Positions 58,001 to 62,499 of a stretch of DNA of 64,000 nt are shown one piece after another. The notes beneath the pieces were generated by a model. It worked only from the letters and a program-made list of their open reading frames with translations. It was not told where the DNA came from and ran no database searches. Positions within the stretch are counted from its first letter, which is position 1. Every line of letters starts with the position of its first letter. A program made the translations under genes and the position numbers. This DNA comes from a virus. Location: IMG/VR virus record IMGVR_UViG_3300025133_000094, positions 1 to 64,000 of that record; one strand, given 5' to 3'.

Positions 58001-58648
58001 ATGGGAAACCGCCCAGAAGATATAATTAAAGCAGCTGAAGACGATCCAGTAGGATTCTTTTTGATGTATGGAAGTCGTCTGCCGATATTTGGACGTTACG
58101 GCGGCCTTGTAGCTGAGGGAATTAACATAGCGTATTCAGGTATAAACAATCAAACGCCCGGTGCCTTTATACCTAGTGCTGCTATTACGGCTCAGACCAA
58201 AGGTATTATTAGAGCAGTAGGAGATCCTACTGTAGCTAACCTTATTAATGCTAGTAGAACAGTTCCAGGAATGGATCCCCTTATACGGATGGCTCTTATA
58301 CACGGACTGGGAGGCAAGGAACTAGAGAAAAAATCTAAAGGCTCTGGTACTTCGCCTAGTAACCAACGTCATGCTACTTGGGGACTCAGCCAAGCCGATA
58401 GTCAGATTACTGATCTTATGTTAGCTACTGAGCTGGTTAAGTATCTTGATGTTGGCGATGAAGCACGATGGCTACCGCAGGTTGCGGCTAACCAAAGAGG
58501 TAACTTATTCTCTGCCAAACCTATGCCCGCTGAGCCCGCAGAAGCCCCTGCTGCCCCTACTATGGAAAGTGTTGGGGAGCCTAGTATGGTGTCAAGGATG
58601 GAACAGCCAGGAGGATCTAAATTAGCTGATCTATTGCAAGATAAGTAA
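43097..58648 (+). CDS. Giant polyvalent virion protein with RNAP-like, exonuclease and peptidase-like regions
   Basis: 5,183 residues from one frame. It starts at GTG 43097, with AAGGAG 8 bases upstream. In order: a hydrophobic Gly/Ala segment near 290-325; a coiled coil about 690-775; zincin site HEVGH 909-913 with E949 in EAFAD; a single-subunit-RNAP motif B R2117-x3-K2121-x7-Y2129-G2130; a DEDDy exonuclease (D3335-I-E3337, H3395-N with D3401, Y3535-x3-D3539); a second HELSH 3800-3804; a hydrophobic helix about 4947-4968; and a Pro/Ala-rich tail. This multi-enzyme build fits the polyvalent proteins that phages inject with their DNA. Most of it is unassigned. A T-tract terminator follows. 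Confidence 0.88.
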   Translation: MANRLWNVAPIDPVFSHSFINEHYEEEVGELNRLNNALPFKGVTRKDYENFSMSARRDRFTGELVRGPLELWDSLRQSGDMYFKRGYTATHAGAEQLSASLMLRTEEEREKLKDTKYLKYSSEGTEFLKSFSEGTVWNFARMTGRTYTDLNGKTRWRVPIDPLNGIGDGSWGMAATPEDIFKHEAPEGWTPKEALKEMEEVDPDMLQKYQMFLGGEEEVKKITKDTRNPYEFFYRLNEELQNRNIAESLAYQFKQNEEAGKSYINWYEQWGKEFLISSIINDPDMAGSLTIAAALTVTTGIGGVIAEVIHAGAKIGRYGKTADRLLTLAAGVHKVTAMVPKGAMFLPENLGPSLIRLKFGAQAWKTKSFVNRAGWITLGNIGEGTITGALAELSNQTFQIDKQSMDEYHQKEILRQAMFEAAISPIINPMLGSVMFRVPRLPLYTMSFINRGIGKLRPSAGARGTAVGNYFKSIVSKMNIDHIGQRIQGSRDVLRAAKDWGHMLGQDPKKIEALLNDEGLVQIFAAIMKAKGIDESFTIAHISEAIADLRKAHDENVRLALEEGKPVPATFSEIELGAMLARTVLAKQGLQLSQLDGATQNLVGDMGMRLFILGEKKKKFEADKIEMTWEEFAKHIEDNDPELFWREGVPQESKKSGETLFEEQVGGNWGALPWREKLGWAMYADDIAVDAVAAKKEIKLDEINKISNEVDAIRNDIVPKTEKEIDTKREAEAATTENVEERLEEVKHDIDGVIHATNDENAKIQEELDKFADTLLVSPEPGETVAVIDVTGDIKAEMQARLEGQPFTKEGFTLDENGILWDDRIDAEAVSEINQIIEEVAGDAVVIREVVIDDLSDIDGLDAAAMITGMGVDSQGNLVFKITISEHVAGLLVHERADFRDAGRQTVAHEVGHAVHDQMTDAEMKEFLAILEAEGIVTDAMNHGDLTQEAFADLWAMYMNPDATFHFAGINLENPGMSARPKGQEVKNRADIPAMMLAFLRKIRDRLRIKSAKAETAAAEASTVTLENLDSIQRFGVLWDYAAANGWVKDTPSVQMKWESNFEGLKNLIKQQLQRKLTPSEQTPEEESLRRRQKRNIKFLRRLDVLGTQIDKELRAWKESEHGYSPELLDAEIQLNKVKKEHLDLINQFEKEQPALHSVQKIYRESLSILRGKIFFSETTMGDLKAEVKVTELDSADVVILRTLLDNLPAKKKIVVPKTARSGINNAVVILSNFLAGDSLMSEVKFKVIQKEVNLYLSRQFEGLAKTMARTKVEDKSKEVFEKFSDYNTIMNELIVKRIQRTGDSMLTAATIQDSLAWQESSYRTLEAYGEAWTKIVNGLDAEGKTEMALSTLLRHLPRTSRYRINQTELINVGKLRRDSKIKTWKAKEIFHNETGRARKSISKLDRNAFGDIRVNIGPLDFAKNFAHEVTSDTMLNVPLTADFKKKNITPGTTLDGSKVVMEETVMSFEDWRHHLELWHADPAEPHNKTDEGDVIITGTQLLANLDPDFRAKGVGLASMFRGALINQWKTIEDLRRLNTETPTLKFRYKDVATALSEKAAAGRLLSHIESNAIITELAEQAFQQLDKHNNPSLYNAHDVAIEVINQVESSFKKADKAGYDMFGFVLRWDDENGLPVHSPHTVDKDTWISAVKKQVVKRLEVATHGGIKPDTLNRIYDIFGIRELKPDAQTKLSTPQYEQLADIMVSNLHRTRRNGPTIDIADFGNGNREWHSAYDLGNQIVDAFTKEEMYTTKQLYASKDIHPDARGSEAEVGPGEKTAVQPPLEGDLNFVTRRSLWEIDRIMKNGLFREGRIAFVLNRDNLTSSVIKAYNKVKEEGGFRFPEGTIHVSDVMPVSLIPYVQGDILQQPPMTQEQVKKYLLNIALNTPQQANTIVHDKIIAAKDNVLRLNQKDGMPIATEFIGMGGDFGYPYHMVGMIRAMELGSVHAKGLTKNSINLVSKLQAEWQENHKVDLSTEEGLNKARRDFFDHSTGHDMMFSGRYLTFMQSRMGDPKLAEQMFQIEKAVAELLYNEDLGEYQYDINVLQTETKEWYRAGTLHILNLITGLNQAQRSRLGAKVKPLLDILQPLRDNDINTLEDWKIFEDKNPNDPKVRVIRAFMKLPLMRAMYGMEKAGWLKIFRDSEGTDMLKKVYKTLEIELDSTDIEHIGDILFHGAIEGTGQLMYRALGLEYEGEPGKSPKAEALKWMEMDRSADTLLTTVKDLLKSHGTELRSSRDSSGREFNKLYQLDTHEKYLKASIETQASVEFRTNEPTAEQIKKIKDKYAPLREMEDFLKQDDIPSDFGPGHKRWNEYKQIPYKNLMPESQIGAFRAFTTLNSSGYRIAIKALETTARHLGLENFNADIFLGLERYVFYHNMLPSEKAVRGFDTQAGSGMSPIGIGIEKVLTNEALFKEWATTEWAKLKADRKAKGDTSPMTIAEYDTLVRKYIALDPDRAEILGTQELVDGGLIQMYKENGLESVEAEIEMLMLQNELLYQSTYGPPQLINYHLEDDIAILNNQTAMNWFKNTVENADTRAREKANQEQLLSDSQNNAYAEKMLELVQQAGNNLLRSQGPIKPYVNTERARLDVFPNNSDPLTILNQQQKGVRAFDPLYTTVPYTDKPNFFFLKQYHERKMREISHTLDLIVDESSKEQHVLDPNDLGYPMPWKEKDMPKPVNTVTNDLNNILQRTDISPRTSELFHSLNNFAKRKGTLYTDALSKLEDAYPYMYLTMKMEEAKDNIILAKRRFRTEMTPAEITALRAEWLGDLHTLSQFSRDTKLAEIGPHALETAGMDIAFANVPSEAIAIIDQLQSIYASEDKPNGLLFQPTMLQGPLKMGLTPADIRIQAKDDQGNPTDELVYTDLEANPLANQNMDMSILLFAIEYPNYIKPIIDEHYPQYSDIKTFEDWTLLIDPKHKVEIEALAAESVTGADGKGFGQSIVFDMSIMDSLHEGKIDPNRVLLTIDEANIVEVDGEQINYQLNHLLSKAGFGFFMQSPSAIKGKTLQMTISHRGALKMMLMLENHAPFRRMRESMWAKIPYGTVETALGEIDISRPTNEILRDKFGHNMRASHEDNIELHGALSVMAKTVGEKKLKPTYDPTRGMKGSKRFAMTDLDYYSVNKLADSGLVRPWLESHISVLSEVVTSARRSGYEMFQKELFTEIDTLIEGARKGEQENIATAIAFSVMFSQGEQTGNWTPDHQMMRVFMDERNFNEGEVSNALMKADLLLNKIAKATDLDTTWFNNPINLRARAYIQNMTKADLENFTEGDNTSKLTGMFIESLGETPDIGHYVVNELGDALDLLGGEGVNLHESVDYRAWLEDREKVINVDIETNLSQDNISVITLSQKDTGFKNTVRGKKVGDWVTPDQAQEHLNFLEDMQNKGYKVAFHNGVSFDTRILGNVAGSRHSDASMQTAVQNQASRIAIRTVDSLDNGRSFKGEMVEYTDSGKIRSKGNNYYVSLSNLAKALGIKQTKSLEFGGLEAALLFERVRGETVTLGSEAKKVGMTQEHIDVINNTTKMKAWNKFKKYAEGDAELGYKVLYGDGDVQGLADIRGELTVDYAPDPKTGNERKVTLNVEEMMPTWLLSQRESGRFHGTLSQFSEWENVNTITRALSNTDHTARSMVGFEGESFLIDNGGEQLTVNAKQAKAAIGLAIGEWQAEKHYEPTSWLDDEVLQFTYNNVKSAKKFREFAIDRDDAHLENLGITIEKLVLNEYINNEDAVMFRAMILRLNQINPFTVKDITMETIQRLVKETKPGSAERVGDSYKLRIGEEATQLLGKTEGHMSVVQMFAHELSHLTRLRFVDENNGTWQRWLAYAESNAGKAMMLKLVTQWHGGIETQAVLNEVDGYIRDPEEFIAAQTSFFLLNDVQHIQADFTADEYKAYSESVGIVTRIINNVRDMFRKIADVFVEFEKTDSDAYKEMVSLVTHTLGYKNKGHLKAVRKGQRDGQLYWMDRIEVNRKKYKYSLDDLKTMVIREKQLEKIRDISGMWTTEQATELVKLKEQLQSADATDRSVLGFTRAEQSVAWEQLTHEFSRFEIEEGTPSGERILDIVRVFNEGNSKQKAQAMDWLLSQIQKIYGSAITAKSGEFFAIAARKAESILPGLATDRIRSMLTNLMAANTGAQYTWNSISIMPVLLTALLDDEVVTTFADFTKGDTPSVRRTLDAFNKYSDLLNGEQGEILSLINSIGAKALGTGPSEHAAALMQHINEAVLRGAQSLRGGAHFNIDEEIHPSVRNHPKWAEIKVHILGGELRGDKVFGMIEAYKNQIEAIESKGIEIGEFSRNFIQIAPWYFSKSLMDGDNMDMFWREMPIEIDNHIRQELDKKHAGIDPLYFFQAGLLPRVDTFLMADLKQMETTHLHMLRVIAGLVNKRVNPDVAHMLTDPVDELFARLESENVTVNTMWREATSKTVGFLMSQMGRQDYTFKRLVKDLKIYSPDITKVEINAIRLAYKNVIGTDVGSSRLSSLRALNNKAIPSSVWAPGSLTSAGVKMKTEGLMTAADMHTRNILVRASGGVYFSNDSWSIPSVLDVVARNDKIRSVVSFDTPAISGALLRGVGDRIFELNMMHELFGIYGDYRSIINLFAEVVDKPFREITNPDGTLVNTKELLKSAHILLDKWRAYRHIKQVPDHQSSMEAWLFKNAPNFVKIVFGPSLSLASLSTEHTLAMMSELLGKRSIGGFARQALGPLTSLSKERRKRIARSMASSLTRIDKAFLPDSQMPATMDKAGFLDKWSSLNMRIAHHVHESIGMARTENIRLEIADMIKDGKIENLIKLMHKSGDQAYLRTDELLSNPDHLIKLAREAKIGSAFDTVIITMNKTGLLNMGTFAMMQQMVVESTQEYNRYYDTNEMLMLLLENKKTMDNDVFRMREDIIQALRDVETAYVHDVMVQAKPMDTSTRGGMMDYIFELFRKYPVLFFLQHVMRKSSRHTPIRWATGVMALMLLDVLYMMLLRISMGNRPEDIIKAAEDDPVGFFLMYGSRLPIFGRYGGLVAEGINIAYSGINNQTPGAFIPSAAITAQTKGIIRAVGDPTVANLINASRTVPGMDPLIRMALIHGLGGKELEKKSKGSGTSPSNQRHATWGLSQADSQITDLMLATELVKYLDVGDEARWLPQVAANQRGNLFSAKPMPAEPAEAPAAPTMESVGEPSMVSRMEQPGGSKLADLLQDK

Positions 58649-58714
58649 TAACGAGGGGCCCAGGTCATCTTGAGCAAGGAAGCTCGTACAGGCGATCCTA
58701 GGGCCCTTAAAAGA

Positions 58715-58739
58715 CAAAGGAGAAATCCTTTGTTTTTTT
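58715..58739 (+). terminator. Strong intrinsic terminator after the giant gene
   Basis: A perfect 7-bp stem CAAAGGA/TCCTTTG closed by a GAAA tetraloop is followed by seven T. It ends the late transcription block. Just upstream (58652-58706) the two GGGCCC blocks can pair over a small inner hairpin GAGC/GCTC, adding a structured 3' end. Confidence 0.92.
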
Positions 58740-58743
58740 CCAC

Positions 58744-58763
58744 GGGAATCGACTATAGGGGTC
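58744..58763 (+). promoter_or_regulatory. Candidate phage RNAP promoter (T7-class-like)
   Basis: The sequence GAATCGACTATAGGGGTCAC includes ACTATAGGG, nine bases identical to the T7 promoter start region, five bases beyond the T-tract of the preceding terminator. It lies upstream of a gene cluster, the right place for a promoter. No aligned set of sister copies was found, so it remains a candidate. The 114 bases downstream to the first gene contain runs of C and G but no gene. Confidence 0.4.
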
Positions 58764-58877
58764 ACGAATTTATCTGGGGTGGTGTATGGATTAGCAGGGC
58801 TGTAGTGCCCCCCGTACCCCCCAGGTTGACGCCTGCCAGGCTGGTGGTATTCGTAGCAGGTAAAAAGGAAAATTATT

Positions 58878-59147
58878 ATGCTTATAATAATAGGGATCGT
58901 AGCGATCATTGGCATCGTGGCAGTAGTACTCACTGTACTGAACTTGGACCATCCTAGTATGAGTCTGGAGGAGGACAGTGATGATCTACGCCGCCGTCAT
59001 AACCAGAAGGTTCGTAACGCTGGTTATACAACGATGAAAATTCTCGTCGAGGACGAGGATCGAAAGTGCTGGTCGTGTGGGCATATATTTGGAACTGACG
59101 ACTCCATGTGTTGCCGACACTGCGAGCACCCAATGGCGAGCGAGTAA
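58878..59147 (+). CDS. Membrane-anchored zinc-ribbon protein
   Basis: An 89-residue protein: one N-terminal transmembrane helix (LIIIGIVAIIGIVAVVLTVL), an acidic/basic linker, and a C-terminal zinc ribbon formed by CWSCG and CCRHC. AAAGGA lies upstream of the ATG. First gene of the region after the late terminator. Function unknown; the topology would put the ribbon near the inner face of the membrane. Confidence 0.7.
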   Translation: MLIIIGIVAIIGIVAVVLTVLNLDHPSMSLEEDSDDLRRRHNQKVRNAGYTTMKILVEDEDRKCWSCGHIFGTDDSMCCRHCEHPMASE

Positions 59148-59251
59148 GCCGAAACTACCGGCGTGAGCCTGGTAGTCTGTCGTGAGTGGTCTCACGGCAC
59201 TGACGAGGCAGACCCTCAGCTCTCTGGTGCTTAGCACCAAAGGAATCCTTT
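59148..59251 (+). other. Short intergenic interval with three hairpins
   Basis: ACTACC/GGTAGT (from about 59153), CGTGAG-TGGT-CTCACG (about 59180), and TGGTGC-TTA-GCACCA (about 59225) are perfect stems. The last lies just before the AAAGGA ribosome site of the next gene. None has a T-tract, so processing or stability elements are more likely than terminators. Confidence 0.45.
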
Positions 59252-59494
59252 ATGAAAAAAGGAAAAAGTAAGAAAGGTAAGCCGAATCCTTCGAAGAGAC
59301 GGCGCACTACGTTGCAGCGAGCCGCGGCAGAAGCCCGTACTCGCATGAACAAGGATCGTCGTATAGCACGTTCGATGCGTTTCAGCGGTAGCAAAGGTTG
59401 TATTCGTTTAACCGAATGGATATATAATAGCCGCCGAGACAGCTTAGTATCTCGAACTAATCGCAAAGCAATCGTCCACGTTCCTGCTGCATAA
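59252..59494 (+). CDS. Very basic 80-residue protein
   Basis: Rich in Lys and Arg, mostly in the first 55 residues (KKGKSKKGKPNPSKRRR), and likely to bind DNA or RNA. AAAGGA precedes the ATG. Arg is coded mainly by CGT and other CGN codons, unlike the AGA-rich late genes. No family recognised; an early nucleic-acid-binding or host-takeover protein is possible. Confidence 0.6.
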   Translation: MKKGKSKKGKPNPSKRRRTTLQRAAAEARTRMNKDRRIARSMRFSGSKGCIRLTEWIYNSRRDSLVSRTNRKAIVHVPAA

Positions 59495-59555
59495 GTAGGA
59501 TTCTAAGGGCATTCCACAACTAACTCAAGGCACTAACAAAAAGGAGACTTTGCCT

Positions 59556-59564
59556 ATGATTTAA
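59556..59564 (+). other. Candidate two-codon minigene (ATG ATT TAA)
   Basis: AAGGAG (59541-59546) is followed after 9 bases by ATG ATT TAA. The surrounding 130 bases have no other gene. It resembles phage lambda bar minigenes, which encode fMet-Ile and act by trapping peptidyl-tRNA. It could be chance. Confidence 0.3.
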
Positions 59565-59627
59565 GGACTGCTAGTACCTATACTTCGGGAGTGTTACACT
59601 AATATCCTTTAATGGAGAATTTCTATT

Positions 59628-61475
59628 ATGAAATCAAAAGATATAAAGACCGCATCAGAGAATGTGGCATCAAAGCTAGCATTACAGCGAGGACGCCTAC
59701 GTTCTTTCTTGTTCCACAGAGGTGGAAAGAAAGTAACGGGCGTGGCTGTGGACCACCTCCTTGGTCTGACCGAGGAAGCATTGTTCGACAACGGTATCGT
59801 CGTGGACAGTGACATGCTCAACGGAGCTGTCGCCCAAGGCGTTACTACAGCAACTCGTAAGATACTACATAAGAACCTATTGACCGAATCTTGGCAGGCT
59901 CGTCGTGACGGCAACGTCTCGACAAACCCTATCGAGTTGACGGGATACTGGAAACCGATCGTCTCACGACGTGACAACCTTAAGCTGCCCTCTGAGTATA
60001 AGGACTTTATGCAGTATCAAAGTAATATAGCAGTTCGTTACAACAAAGACATGGTGACTGCCCTAGTCGCATGGCAAGAGAAGTTTGGTCCTGATGACAA
60101 ACTTGTTCTCTCTAAACGAGATCTTGAGACCATCAATAAGGTAGGGTACGTAGTTATCTACCAACCTTACTACATTGCATGTCGCGTTGCACGTATCTAC
60201 CAAGGCACACAGGGTGCAGGTGGCTACACTAACGGCAAGGGGGTACGCTATAGTACTGAGTTCGCTGAAGGTCGAAAGGTTAATGGCAAGCAACAGGCAC
60301 AATTTATGACTCACATAAAAGCTGAGTATAAGTATAAGAAGGCTCATTCAAAATTCTTAGGTGACAATACACTGGCTAACCGTACTGCGTTCTTACGTAA
60401 GTATGGTAACCCTGGTTTGTTACGTGCGTGTCTCGAGCTTATCTACATTGCTGAGACTAAGAAGTCAACGATGATTATCTGGCAAGACGTGCACACCTCA
60501 TTAGTGTGTCATATCTATGCTATGTTGCGTCGTAAGAACTTACGCAGTATTGTAGACATTAACCATCCAAAGTGGTTCAATCGTCATGATTACTACATGA
60601 ACAACATGTTAAGTAGCTCTCTCGATAGCGCTCCTTTCTTTCGAGCATGTACTCCAGGACAACGTGCATTGTTTACTAAACCATCCTTTGTACCGTTTGG
60701 TCACGGAGCTGGTGCTGACTCTTGTCGGTACTCTGTACTCAACACAGATGATATGCACTGGAATGCCGAAGCTCCAACGGAATTGCGTGACACTATGAGC
60801 TTGAACGAATTGGTTGACGCCATACGTACAGGCACTAAGCAGGTCCGAATTCCTGAACAGTTCAAACTTGCTCTTCGAGCAGCTTGGCCTGGTTGGAGTA
60901 AGAAGAAAGCTATTACTGAAGATATGTACAAGGACAAACTTGTTATAATCTTTGATGATCTTAAGACTGTGTTCGCTGGTTCCTACAATCCATTAGTTCG
61001 GTTTAATAACCGTGCCGTATTGGTGAAAGAGGCATCAGATACTATAGGCAAGCTACCACCTTCATATACCAACAGGTTTGGAATGAAGCTCGTGCAAACG
61101 AGATGGAAGCGAGATCCTAACAGCTCACGCACTATTAAGAACAAAACCACTTTAGCTGGTGTTACTCCCACGCCATTGGATGTTACCTTCGATAAGCGAG
61201 TCGCCTGCACAGGCAGCGAGTTCGCAGTCAGTATGCCTCACTATAAGGATGCTGAAATGAATGTCGGAATCGGTAATGAATTCATCCAAGCTGATAAAGA
61301 CTGCCTAAGTATCCACGATGCTTGGGGTGTACGGCTAGAAGACATGGACTTCTTAATTGAAGTCAGTGCCAGACAGTTTAGATACACGCATGAAGAACCT
61401 ATGCTTAATAGCATGGGGTATGAAGTGCCTGCAACTTTACCACACCTTGGTGATAAATTCCAAATCGTTCGTTAA
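59628..61475 (+). CDS. Putative second, highly divergent single-subunit RNA polymerase-like protein
   Basis: A 615-residue protein with no easy family match. Four landmarks of T7-type polymerases appear in the right order: RVARIYQ (R189; in place of DxxGRxY), IIWQDVHTSLVCHIYAML (D287; compare D-x-S-x-G-x-Q-H-x-x-A-M-L), TKPSFVPFGHG (K351, then H359-G360 where Y-G is usual) and SIHDAWGV (D564; motif C). Spacings 98/64/213 compare with 112/72/159 in the phage's own RNAP. The N-terminal promoter-binding part seems reduced. The Tyr-to-His change in motif B is unusual. The ATG follows ATGGAGA. Early-region codon usage. Alternative: an unrelated protein with chance similarity. Confidence 0.6.
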   Translation: MKSKDIKTASENVASKLALQRGRLRSFLFHRGGKKVTGVAVDHLLGLTEEALFDNGIVVDSDMLNGAVAQGVTTATRKILHKNLLTESWQARRDGNVSTNPIELTGYWKPIVSRRDNLKLPSEYKDFMQYQSNIAVRYNKDMVTALVAWQEKFGPDDKLVLSKRDLETINKVGYVVIYQPYYIACRVARIYQGTQGAGGYTNGKGVRYSTEFAEGRKVNGKQQAQFMTHIKAEYKYKKAHSKFLGDNTLANRTAFLRKYGNPGLLRACLELIYIAETKKSTMIIWQDVHTSLVCHIYAMLRRKNLRSIVDINHPKWFNRHDYYMNNMLSSSLDSAPFFRACTPGQRALFTKPSFVPFGHGAGADSCRYSVLNTDDMHWNAEAPTELRDTMSLNELVDAIRTGTKQVRIPEQFKLALRAAWPGWSKKKAITEDMYKDKLVIIFDDLKTVFAGSYNPLVRFNNRAVLVKEASDTIGKLPPSYTNRFGMKLVQTRWKRDPNSSRTIKNKTTLAGVTPTPLDVTFDKRVACTGSEFAVSMPHYKDAEMNVGIGNEFIQADKDCLSIHDAWGVRLEDMDFLIEVSARQFRYTHEEPMLNSMGYEVPATLPHLGDKFQIVR

Positions 61476-61488
61476 TAACTAGTACGGA

Positions 61489-61515
61489 GGGGGAGGCCAT
61501 ATGTTTGGTCTCCCC
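61489..61515 (+). terminator. GC-rich hairpin after the polymerase-like gene
   Basis: GGGGGAGGCC and GGTCTCCCC pair over an 8-base loop, 14 bases after the stop codon. No T-run follows. It could stop or protect transcripts ending after the polymerase-like gene. Confidence 0.5.
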
Positions 61516-61547
61516 TGATGTACGCAATCAGGAAAGGGATTTCTATT

Positions 61548-62123
61548 ATGACTAAAACAAAGAAATCAAAGTTACGCTGGGCCTCTCTTATATATCCAGC
61601 ATCTATGGCTGATATATCAGGTCACTGTATTCTTGTCTTCGATACGGAACTTAAGAATTATACCATTAGGTTCCTTACCCATGATCTTGACCCTAAGCAC
61701 ATGTATTACTCAGGTGTTACGGAAGAGGTAATTGGTGTAGACGGCAACAGTATTACTAAAGGTGAGATTGGTAATATATGTAATAGAATCGGCTTACGCT
61801 TGAAGCCTCGCTTAGAGATAAATACTTTCGATGTGAGTGAGTATTATACCTTACACTACGGTGATGAGGTGATTGCTACACACAAAGGAAATAAGATGTC
61901 TGTCTCTATTACTGGCAGAAGTACCGTTTACTTCGATGATGTAGGAGAGCCTATTGAAATCACAGTAAAAGGTAAACCTGCTGTTAGCTTAAAGGCAGCT
62001 CGTGCCTCATGGTGGAGCGAAGCAAAGAATTATCCAGCCATACACTGGAAGGGTGATTTAGCTGTGCTTTGCGTTGCTGATGAGATCAACATCGATGTTG
62101 ATGATGATGATGATGCTGCTTGA
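61548..62123 (+). CDS. Hypothetical protein with acidic tail
   Basis: A 191-residue protein from the ATG at 61548, after GGAAAGGG. An N-terminal basic stretch (TKTKKSKLR), a predicted alpha/beta body, and the tail INIDVDDDDDAA. Acidic tails of this kind occur on SSB-like and DNA-mimic proteins, but no SSB fold is evident. The sequence just before its start, ATTTCTATT, is the same as before the polymerase-like gene. Function unknown. Confidence 0.65.
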   Translation: MTKTKKSKLRWASLIYPASMADISGHCILVFDTELKNYTIRFLTHDLDPKHMYYSGVTEEVIGVDGNSITKGEIGNICNRIGLRLKPRLEINTFDVSEYYTLHYGDEVIATHKGNKMSVSITGRSTVYFDDVGEPIEITVKGKPAVSLKAARASWWSEAKNYPAIHWKGDLAVLCVADEINIDVDDDDDAA

Positions 62124-62164
62124 TGACTCGTCTGGGCGAGTATAAATAGAACCTAAGCCTAGAG

Positions 62165-62192
62165 CGTCCGACCCTACGGGGTCGGGGCGTTT
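62165..62192 (+). terminator. Probable intrinsic terminator
   Basis: CGTCCGACCC pairs with GGGTCGGGGCG through ten pairs and one bulged G around a TACG-type loop, followed by TTT. It lies shortly after the acidic-tailed gene, with a smaller hairpin (ACTCG/CGAGT) just upstream at the stop codon. Confidence 0.6.
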
Positions 62193-62499
62193 CCCCTAAG
62201 TGGGCCTATCTACCATGATTTTTTATGAAGGGTGTACCCCGTTCAAGATACAGCCGTATAGGTGTGTAAGGGCTGTATCGCAATAGGTGGGTTAAGAGAA
62301 CAAGGGTGGATATAATATAGGGTATACCTAGGTCTTAGGGTATACGTAAGTATAGCCAGGAGAACCCTAGGGTTCCAGTACAGGGCAAGCCGGGGGACCT
62401 TAGGTCCGCGGCTTGCCCCATCAGCCAGAAATTATGGTCAAGTTCCCTGACTGGCAGGTAACAGTATCATAATAATCACCCTATTAGAAGGAGAATATC
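62193..62499 (+). other. Intergenic region with palindromes and short repeats
   Basis: No gene is seen. It contains a perfect inverted repeat GATACAGCC/GGCTGTATC (62247-62279, 15-base loop), a direct repeat TAGGGTATAC (62318 and 62336, 18 bases apart), a 14-base perfect palindrome GAACCCTAGGGTTC (62362-62375), and a long hairpin GGGCAAGCC/GGCTTGCCC with inner GGACC/GGTCC (62383-62418). GATATAATATAGGG at about 62309 slightly resembles a phage-type promoter. Candidates are operators, promoters or a replication origin. Confidence 0.5.
62232..62246 (+). repeat. Direct repeat GTGTACCCYGTTCAA, copy 1
   Basis: GTGTACCCCGTTCAA here recurs as GTGTACCCTGTTCAA at 62934-62948, one difference in 15, about 700 bases apart. 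Each is followed by A-rich sequence. Possibly a phage promoter or protein-binding site. Confidence 0.5.

Noticed and set aside
58670-58957. A 95-residue open frame across the late terminator
   Set aside because: It reads through a terminator hairpin and overlaps the membrane zinc-ribbon gene in another frame; composition is not protein-like.
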